Below are positions 1 to 4,790 of a DNA stretch of 6,471 bases, piece by piece. Origin of the DNA: Candidatus Cloacimonadota bacterium (GTDB lineage: Bacteria > Cloacimonadota > Cloacimonadia > Cloacimonadales > TCS61); assembly GCA_030668345.1 (NCBI GenBank), contig DAOUUD010000100.1, positions 1-6,471 on the forward strand. The letters are read 5' to 3'. Every line of letters begins with the position of its first letter. The first letter of the stretch is position 1. The notes under the pieces are model-generated. The model did no database searches and had not been told where the DNA came from. It was given only the letters and a program-made list of their open reading frames with translations. Made by a program: the position numbers and the translations under genes.

Positions 1-376
1 AACGTCTCTTGGAAAAATCGCACAAGATAATTGGTTTCTTATACCACAATATTTTCCATTTGTAATATTGGATGAATTTGTTATCATGCCAAATCATATT
101 CACGGAATTATTGTTATCGATAAACCCGTAGAGACGCAAAATATTGCGTCTTTACGAAAAAATCAATTTGGGCCACAATCACAAAATTTGGCTTCCATTA
201 TAAGAGGATATAAATCAGGTGTTACAAAATATGCTAAAATGCATAACATAGTATTTGCCTGGCAATCAAGATATTACGATCACATAATCAGAAATTACGA
301 ATCCTGGAAAATGATCCGCCAATATATAAGACAGAATCCTGACAATTGGTTAGATGATGAAGAATTCCAGATTTAA
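1..376 (+). CDS. REP-associated tyrosine transposase (Y1/IS200-like family), 3' part only
   Basis: The frame is open from base 2 to the TAA at 374-376 and gives 124 residues; the N-terminus lies before the window, and the family is usually about 160-190 residues. The HUH motif that binds the catalytic metal is visible as MPNHIHG, with His-Ile-His at bases 95-103. The C-terminal half carries the family hallmarks: NLASIIRGYKSG, then WQSRYYDHIIR (from base 260), then YIRQNP. The Tyr at 323-325 in that last motif is the likely nucleophile that attacks single-stranded DNA, placed by analogy with related proteins. Such proteins (RAYTs) are usually single-copy, domesticated relatives of IS200/IS605 TnpA that act on REP palindromes. 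There are no partner genes. A REP-like palindrome sits inside the coding sequence (127-156). No terminator follows. The family call is firm; activity is unknown. Confidence 0.88.
   Translation, partial: TSLGKIAQDNWFLIPQYFPFVILDEFVIMPNHIHGIIVIDKPVETQNIASLRKNQFGPQSQNLASIIRGYKSGVTKYAKMHNIVFAWQSRYYDHIIRNYESWKMIRQYIRQNPDNWLDDEEFQI
127..156. repeat. REP-like palindrome embedded in the transposase reading frame
   Basis: Two 13-base arms, CGTAGAGACGCAA (127-139) and TTGCGTCTTTACG (144-156), are inverted complements around a 4-base AATA loop. The only imperfect pair is G131 with T152, which would be a G-U wobble in RNA. The palindrome is translated as part of the protein (roughly VETQNIASLR) and lies between the HUH strand and the NLASIIRG motif, where these proteins vary in length. 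GTAGAGACG-type palindromes are, from general knowledge, common dispersed elements in several bacterial groups that carry RAYTs. That this one is a true copy is an inference, because no second copy lies in the window. Confidence 0.6.
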
Positions 377-506
377 ATTCACCTTTATCCGCAATAAGAT
401 GAGCATTTGAAACCATTTTGATGATTACAATTCACTTACATATCTTTATTATTCCTTGTCAAAATGCATCCCTTTTTCAGTGCTTGTTTCATTAAAATCT
501 TTATCT

Positions 507-510
507 GGAG
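507..510 (+). promoter_or_regulatory. ribosome binding site supporting a TTG start
   Basis: GGAG at 507-510 ends six bases before the TTG at 517-519. This spacing, and the Lys-Lys-hydrophobic signal peptide that begins directly at that codon, favour TTG over the in-frame ATG codons at residues 13, 15 and 16. Starting at any of those would destroy the signal peptide. Confidence 0.65.
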
Positions 511-516
511 ATTGAT

Positions 517-2907
517 TTGAAAAAAATTGTAATATTACTTTTTATCTGGAGCATGAGCATGATGAACCTAAATGCAGAAAGCGGCTACAAACTGCCATCT
601 GAAAATATAACCAGTATATTTGATACCGAACCCTTTCCTGTTATCAAATTTGTTCCGTTCGGTGAAATTGGTATCGAATACACTTATCAGAGATACAAAA
701 CCCTGGAAGAGATCTCACTTCCCTCTGTGAAGTTAGCCGGCAAAGATATCGTAAAAAATCTAAACGCACCTGCTAAAAATTATCTTGTTACTTCTTTTAA
801 GATCCGTAATTTTGAAACCGGAGATATTATTCCTGTTCAACTGCCGGAAAATGCAAAGATCCGAGCTTTCAAATTTTCGTTTAATCATAAAAAAATTGCT
901 GCTTCCTGCGAAACTGAAAAGGGAATAGAACTATTTATTATCGATATTGATTCGGGAAAAGGAAAAAAAATAAAAGACATTTTCATAAACGATGTGCTCG
1001 AAGATGAAGGATTCTGGTGGCTAAACGATAATAAAACATTGCTTATCAAATCCATTTCTTCTGAAAGAGGACCTGAACCGCAAGAACCGTTAGTGCCGAA
1101 TAGTCCCATTATCGAAGAGAGTATGGGTAAAAAAAGCACTGAACGAACTTATCAGAATCTGCTTAAGGACAAACATGATGAAATATTATTTGAGTATTAC
1201 TTCACTTCTCAATTGCTCCTTCTAAATACTCAATCCGAAAAGATCGTTAAAATTGGAAATCCAGCAATTTACAGGGACGTTGATCTCTCTCCCGATAACC
1301 AATATCTTCTTGCAGCCACCATTGAACTTCCCTATTCATACCAGATTCCCTATTACCGCTTTCCGGTAAAATTTGAAATTCTGGATCGTCGTGATAAACT
1401 TGTGAAAAAAGTTTTCCAAAGACCTCTACAGGATGAAGTTCCAATCGGTGGAACTTACGTAGGACCACGTGATTTCGAATGGCAACCGCTAAAAGATGCT
1501 GCCCTGATCTGGGTGGAAGCATTGGATGAAGGTGATCCGAAAAACAAGGTGTCATATCGCGATAAAGTGATGAGAGTGCTTGCTCCTTTCAAAGATGAAC
1601 CACAAGAAATATTTCGTTTGGAACATCGTTTTTCCAGTATCGAGTGGAGTGAGATCGAAGATGAAATAATTTTCTCCGAATACGATAGAGATAAGTTGTG
1701 GAAAAAGAACTACCTTTATAAGATCGGTACAGAAAAACCTACGCTTTTATTCGAGATGAGCATCAGGGAAAAGTATGAAAACCCGGGGAATTTAGTGAAA
1801 AAAGCCACTGAACGCGATGAGCAGGTTTTTGTTAGATCAGATGATTTTGTGTATTTTATAAACAACAAGGGTGCAACTCCTGAAGGTAACTTTCCGTACC
1901 TGGCAAAATTCGATCTTAAAACAAAAGAGAGTGTAATCCTATTTCGCTGTAAGAAAGATTTTCATGAGACTATCTCAGGATTTATTGGCGAAAAAATGGA
2001 TAAGATCGCTGTTCGTAGTGAAAACAAAACGATTCCCTCAAATTATCATCTGATCGATCTGGAAACAGGAGAGTGGAAAAAAATATCCGATAATAAAAAT
2101 CCTTATCCTGAAATTACCGATTTGAAAGTAGAACTTATTACATATACCAGAAAAGACGGCATTCCTCTTTCGGGAACGCTTTACCTGCCTGCATCTTATC
2201 AAAAAGGTGAAAAACTTCCGCTTATTATCGATGCCTATCCTGTGGAACATGCAGATAGTACTACAGCCAGCCAGATCGATATATCACCAAACAGGTTTGT
2301 TCGTTTTAGTGGAGCGACCACAAAATACCTGGCTTTGCATGGTTATGCTGTTCTATCCGGTGCAACCATTCCTATTGTGGGTGATCCGGAAACAGTGAAT
2401 GAAACCTTTATCGAACAAACGGTAAGCAGTGTGAAAGCAGCTATTTATTATCTTAATGACAGAGAAATTATTAATCCTGAAAAAGTGGGAATTACAGGAC
2501 ACAGTTATGGTGCCTTCATGGCGTCAAACGTTCTTGCTCACAGTAACTTATGTGCAGCCGGTGTTGCTAAAACAGGTGCTTACAATAGAACCCTTACACC
2601 GTTCGGTTTTCAGAAAGAAAGACGTACTTTCTGGCAGGCTAAGGATTTCTACATTGAAGTATCTCCCTTTGCTCAAGCCGATAAGATCAATGAACCACTT
2701 CTTTTAATTCATGGTGAAGATGATCCAAATTCCGGGACTTATCCTATGCAGTCTCGCAGAATGTACCAGGCATTAAAAGGAAACGGAGCGATCACGCGGC
2801 TTGTCATTTTGCCAAATGAAGGTCACAGTTATTATGCCAGGGAATCTTTACTTCATGTTTTGCAGGAAACCATTGAATGGTTCAATAAATATGTAAAAAA
2901 ACAATAA
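517..2907 (+). CDS. Exported S9-family serine peptidase, S9D glutamyl endopeptidase-like
   Basis: This 796-residue protein has a signal peptide at about residues 1-20 (KK, then a hydrophobic core, probable cleavage after Ala20) and no lipobox cysteine, so it is probably periplasmic or secreted. Residues about 60-530 match the beta-propeller part of the family, with LPSVKLAGK (68-76), RTYQNLLKDKHDE (210-222) and VEALDEGDP (333-341). An alpha/beta hydrolase domain fills about 535-796. Its triad is Ser663 in GHSYGAF, Asp736 in HGEDDPNSG and His770 in NEGHSY; Tyr574 (DAYP) may serve the oxyanion hole. The stretches SGAYNRTLTPFGFQ-type (here TGAYNRTLTPFGFQ) and ARESLLHVLQET closely recall chloroplast glutamyl endopeptidase, which cuts after Glu. 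Specificity here is inferred; a general peptidase role is safe. Length is normal for bacterial members. No clear promoter or terminator flanks it. Confidence 0.9.
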   Translation: MKKIVILLFIWSMSMMNLNAESGYKLPSENITSIFDTEPFPVIKFVPFGEIGIEYTYQRYKTLEEISLPSVKLAGKDIVKNLNAPAKNYLVTSFKIRNFETGDIIPVQLPENAKIRAFKFSFNHKKIAASCETEKGIELFIIDIDSGKGKKIKDIFINDVLEDEGFWWLNDNKTLLIKSISSERGPEPQEPLVPNSPIIEESMGKKSTERTYQNLLKDKHDEILFEYYFTSQLLLLNTQSEKIVKIGNPAIYRDVDLSPDNQYLLAATIELPYSYQIPYYRFPVKFEILDRRDKLVKKVFQRPLQDEVPIGGTYVGPRDFEWQPLKDAALIWVEALDEGDPKNKVSYRDKVMRVLAPFKDEPQEIFRLEHRFSSIEWSEIEDEIIFSEYDRDKLWKKNYLYKIGTEKPTLLFEMSIREKYENPGNLVKKATERDEQVFVRSDDFVYFINNKGATPEGNFPYLAKFDLKTKESVILFRCKKDFHETISGFIGEKMDKIAVRSENKTIPSNYHLIDLETGEWKKISDNKNPYPEITDLKVELITYTRKDGIPLSGTLYLPASYQKGEKLPLIIDAYPVEHADSTTASQIDISPNRFVRFSGATTKYLALHGYAVLSGATIPIVGDPETVNETFIEQTVSSVKAAIYYLNDREIINPEKVGITGHSYGAFMASNVLAHSNLCAAGVAKTGAYNRTLTPFGFQKERRTFWQAKDFYIEVSPFAQADKINEPLLLIHGEDDPNSGTYPMQSRRMYQALKGNGAITRLVILPNEGHSYYARESLLHVLQETIEWFNKYVKKQ

Positions 2908-2981
2908 AATTTAAAAACTATCGTTTAATATTTACATTAATCAGCAATAACCAACGTTTTTTGATATGCCATCCAACAAAA

Positions 2982-3008
2982 TTAGCACTCTTTGTTTTGG
3001 TCTGCTAA
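2982..3008. promoter_or_regulatory. CIRCE operator 1 (HrcA binding site), distal
   Basis: TTAGCACTC, nine bases, GTCTGCTAA. Compared with the consensus TTAGCACTC-N9-GAGTGCTAA, the left arm is perfect and the right arm matches 7 of 9, with the exact nine-base spacer. The outer six bases of each arm (TTAGCA and TGCTAA) are fully complementary. It lies just upstream of a TTGACA box and 74 bases after the peptidase stop codon. Its position before hrcA supports autoregulation by HrcA. Confidence 0.8.
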
Positions 3009-3015
3009 AAATAAT

Positions 3016-3043
3016 TTGACAATCAGGTTGATAATATTAATTT
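3016..3043 (+). promoter_or_regulatory. probable promoter of hrcA-grpE-dnaK
   Basis: A perfect -35 box TTGACA lies at 3016-3021, between the two CIRCE sites. The -10 box is not clear: TAATTT at 3038-3043 has a 16-base spacing but matches the sigma-70 consensus at only three positions, and the surrounding AT-rich run ATAATATTAATTT offers alternatives at poor spacing. With the 3038-3043 box, transcription would start near 3050, placing the second CIRCE at the transcript start, which is a classical arrangement. The -35 call is good; the -10 is tentative. Confidence 0.45.
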
Positions 3044-3051
3044 GTCCTATG

Positions 3052-3078
3052 TTAGCAGTCGTGTAAAATCATTGCTAA
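3052..3078. promoter_or_regulatory. CIRCE operator 2 (HrcA binding site), proximal
   Basis: TTAGCAGTC, nine bases, CATTGCTAA. The left arm matches the CIRCE consensus at 8 of 9 bases and the right arm at 7 of 9, again with exactly nine bases between them. The outer TTAGCA/TGCTAA pairs are perfect, and only the inner bases deviate. It ends 18 bases before the hrcA ATG, so it probably lies in the 5' untranslated region of the transcript, where CIRCE elements often sit. Its left end is 70 bases from that of the first copy. Confidence 0.72.
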
Positions 3079-3096
3079 TGGAACGAGGATGAATAA

Positions 3097-4152
3097 ATGA
3101 AGAAAAATGAAATTCGGCAGGAGAAGGTTTTAACCTATCTGGTGGATGAATACATCCAGACAAGTGAACCCGTTTCTTCTAAATTAATCTGCGAAAAATA
3201 TGTTCGGTCAGCCAGTCCCGCCACTATCCGAATAGACCTTAACAAGCTGGAAAAAGATAATATGATATACCAGCCACATACCTCAGCCGGCAGAATTCCT
3301 ACTATCAAAGGATACCGGACGTACATTAATAATATAGTAACCCAGTTTGCCACTTCAAAATACGATAAAACCGAATTATTGCGTGAAATATTAGTCAAAT
3401 ATTATAAAGATACTCCCCTGGCTTTACATTATATTATGCAGCTACTGGCACGAGAAACCGATCAGTTGAGTTTTGTGGCTGAACCGGAGATATCTTACGG
3501 ACATCTGGAAAAACTCGATGTTTTCAAAATTTCTGAAAATAAACTTTTATTCGTGGTGAGCCTGGATTCAGGTCTGGATAAAACTGTTATTTTAAAATGT
3601 GATCAGACTTTAACGGAGCAGCAGCTCCGGGCATTAGTTCGATATATGAATGAAGAACTGGTTGGTTTGCAGATTTATGACATCCAGAACAAGATCCTGG
3701 ATGAGATCTCCGAAAAAATAACCGAAGAAAATACTATCCTGAAATTATTTATCCAGGAGCTTCAGAACGCACTTTCAGAAATCAGTAATTATTTCATTCA
3801 CTTCGATGGAAATATCTCTTTCCTGGAACAACCGGAATTTAATGAAAAAAGTTCCATCCTCACCTTTTTGGGATTCATTCAACGGCAAGATCACCTGATA
3901 AGCCTGATGCAAAAAAGCGAGAAAGAAAAGCAGTGGCAGGTTTTGATGGGTGAAGATCTCGGTCAACCGGAATTAACCAGCTATTCTCTAATATTCGCTA
4001 AATATGAGATTTTTGGTATTCCCGGATATTTAGGAGTTCTGGGACCTGTTCGAATGGATTATAAAAAAAATATACCAATCATCAGGGATATAGCTCAAAC
4101 AATTACCAACACTACAAAAAAAGGAATGGTAGTACCAAAAAATGATCGATAA
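3097..4152 (+). CDS. hrcA: Heat-inducible transcription repressor HrcA
   Basis: HrcA is a dimeric repressor of chaperone operons that binds CIRCE operators and loses activity on heat shock, in many bacteria through its need for GroEL. The 351-residue length is normal. The N-terminal winged helix is clear: RQEKVLTYLVDEYI (7-20), SEPVSSKLI (23-31), SPATIRIDLNKLE (40-52), QPHTSAGRIPT (59-69) and KGYRTYI (71-77). The C-terminus has the family GPVRMDY motif (316-322). The ATG at 3097 follows GAGG (3085-3088) at eight bases; the ATG at 3089 runs into a stop after three codons. Two CIRCE sites lie upstream, so it very probably represses itself. The usually conserved Asn after ATIR is Ile46 here. It overlaps grpE by 11 bases. 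Confidence 0.96.
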   Translation: MKKNEIRQEKVLTYLVDEYIQTSEPVSSKLICEKYVRSASPATIRIDLNKLEKDNMIYQPHTSAGRIPTIKGYRTYINNIVTQFATSKYDKTELLREILVKYYKDTPLALHYIMQLLARETDQLSFVAEPEISYGHLEKLDVFKISENKLLFVVSLDSGLDKTVILKCDQTLTEQQLRALVRYMNEELVGLQIYDIQNKILDEISEKITEENTILKLFIQELQNALSEISNYFIHFDGNISFLEQPEFNEKSSILTFLGFIQRQDHLISLMQKSEKEKQWQVLMGEDLGQPELTSYSLIFAKYEIFGIPGYLGVLGPVRMDYKKNIPIIRDIAQTITNTTKKGMVVPKNDR

Positions 4153-4696
4153 TGAAAAGACCGTAAAGACGGAATCACCGACTGGTGAAGAAAAACCAAA
4201 AAAAAAGGTAAAGCTGACACTTAACGAAAAATATGAAAAGCTACAGGCTGAATATGACGAGATGAAAGATAGGTGGATGCGCAATGTGGCAGAATTTGAT
4301 AACTTCCGTCGCAGGAACATTACCGAGAAATCTGATTGGATAAAAAACGCTAATGAACGATTGGTTTTGGAATTTTGTGATGTTCTTGATAACTTCGAGC
4401 GTGCCCTGCACCCGGAAATTGAAAAGAACAGGGAATCATTTGAAAAAGGTGTCGAACTGATATTCCAACAACTGGAAGGAGTCTTAAAAAAGGAAGGCGT
4501 AGAAAAGATAGAAGCATTGGGAAAAGATTTTGATCCGCAATTTCACGAAGCCCTTGCTCATATTCCTTCCTATGAAAAAGAAAATAAAATCGTGGCTGTG
4601 ATTCAGAATGGTTACAGTATGAATAATAAAATTATCCGCCCGGCGCGGGTTGCCGTATCAAACGGTGAAAAACCAAAAGAAAAAAGTAAAAAATAA
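4142..4696 (+). CDS. grpE: Nucleotide exchange factor GrpE
   Basis: GrpE is a cytoplasmic dimer that releases ADP from DnaK and so drives the chaperone cycle. The protein has 184 residues, typical for the family. Residues 1-25 are charged, Lys-rich and probably disordered. A long coiled-coil helix follows, with RNVAEFDNFRRR (47-58) and FERAL (85-89). The C-terminal beta domain that contacts DnaK carries the GrpE signature FDPQFHEAL (130-138), then NGY (156-158) and IRPARVAVS (165-173). The start lies inside the 3' end of hrcA, and the only purine-rich site, AAGGA at 4121-4125, is 16 bases away, so translation is probably coupled to hrcA. A tag stop at 4130-4132 in this frame rules out a longer form. 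An A9 run lies at 4198-4206. Confidence 0.96.
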   Translation: MIDNEKTVKTESPTGEEKPKKKVKLTLNEKYEKLQAEYDEMKDRWMRNVAEFDNFRRRNITEKSDWIKNANERLVLEFCDVLDNFERALHPEIEKNRESFEKGVELIFQQLEGVLKKEGVEKIEALGKDFDPQFHEALAHIPSYEKENKIVAVIQNGYSMNNKIIRPARVAVSNGEKPKEKSKK

Positions 4697-4744
4697 GATG
4701 TCCGGCTTTGTTACGAATGTTTTCGTAACAATGCCGTGACAATC
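4697..4744 (+). repeat. 48-base long imperfect hairpin between grpE and dnaK
   Basis: The first base after the grpE stop codon begins a long self-complementary element. Its core is a perfect 10-base inverted repeat, TTGTTACGAA (4708-4717) and TTCGTAACAA (4722-4731), around a TGTT loop. After one T-T mismatch, CGGC (4703-4706) pairs with GCCG (4733-4736). After single bulges, GTC (4700-4702) pairs with GAC (4738-4740) and GAT (4697-4699) with ATC (4742-4744). That makes 20 pairs. No T-run follows, so it is not a standard intrinsic terminator. It may be an mRNA processing or stability structure, an attenuating hairpin, or an inserted REP/MITE-like repeat. Confidence 0.75.
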
Positions 4745-4774
4745 CGCCTTCTCCGGCAAATGCAGGATACGGCG
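4745..4774 (+). promoter_or_regulatory. second imperfect hairpin in the dnaK leader, directly abutting the first
   Basis: Two 13-base arms (4745-4757 and 4762-4774) fold symmetrically around an AAAT loop. Ten of 13 positions pair: CGCC with GGCG at the base, one T-A, TCC with GGA, and GC with GC at the tip, separated by three single mismatches. The structure ends seven bases before the AGGAGG of dnaK. It is weaker than the neighbouring hairpin and could be chance, but together the two account for 78 of the 94 bases between grpE and dnaK. Confidence 0.45.
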
Positions 4775-4780
4775 TGATAA

Positions 4781-4786
4781 AGGAGG
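4781..4786 (+). promoter_or_regulatory. strong ribosome binding site of dnaK
   Basis: AGGAGG, within AAAGGAGG, ends four bases before the ATG at 4791. It is by far the best Shine-Dalgarno sequence in the window, in line with the high expression expected of DnaK. The upstream TTCTCC (4749-4754) could pair with GGAGGA (4782-4787) as an alternative to the hairpin at 4745-4774. Confidence 0.85.
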
Positions 4787-4790
4787 AAAC

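Noticed and set aside
1..10. ACGTCTCT at the window edge resembles one arm of the palindrome at 127-156.
   Set aside because: Only about seven bases match, the partner arm would lie outside the window, and the bases are in the open transposase frame, so nothing can be concluded.
127..156. CRISPR repeat or a tRNA-like structure for the palindromic segments.
   Set aside because: Neither this palindrome nor the one at 4697-4744 recurs at regular spacing, and no cloverleaf or anticodon arm is present.
377..516. Possible promoter for the peptidase gene, TTGTCA at 456-461 and TAAAAT at 493-498.
   Set aside because: The spacing between these boxes is 31 bases and no better pair is seen, so no promoter is called. 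The spacer also shows no terminator or RNA gene.
2207..2707. Additional + strand frames inside the peptidase gene (2207-2398 and 2456-2707).
   Set aside because: They are out-of-frame shadows of the hydrolase domain, whose motifs and catalytic residues are intact in the main frame.
4703..4736. Intrinsic terminator after grpE.
   Set aside because: The hairpin is strong but is followed by TGACAATCCGCC and not by a T-run, and dnaK follows with no new promoter visible.
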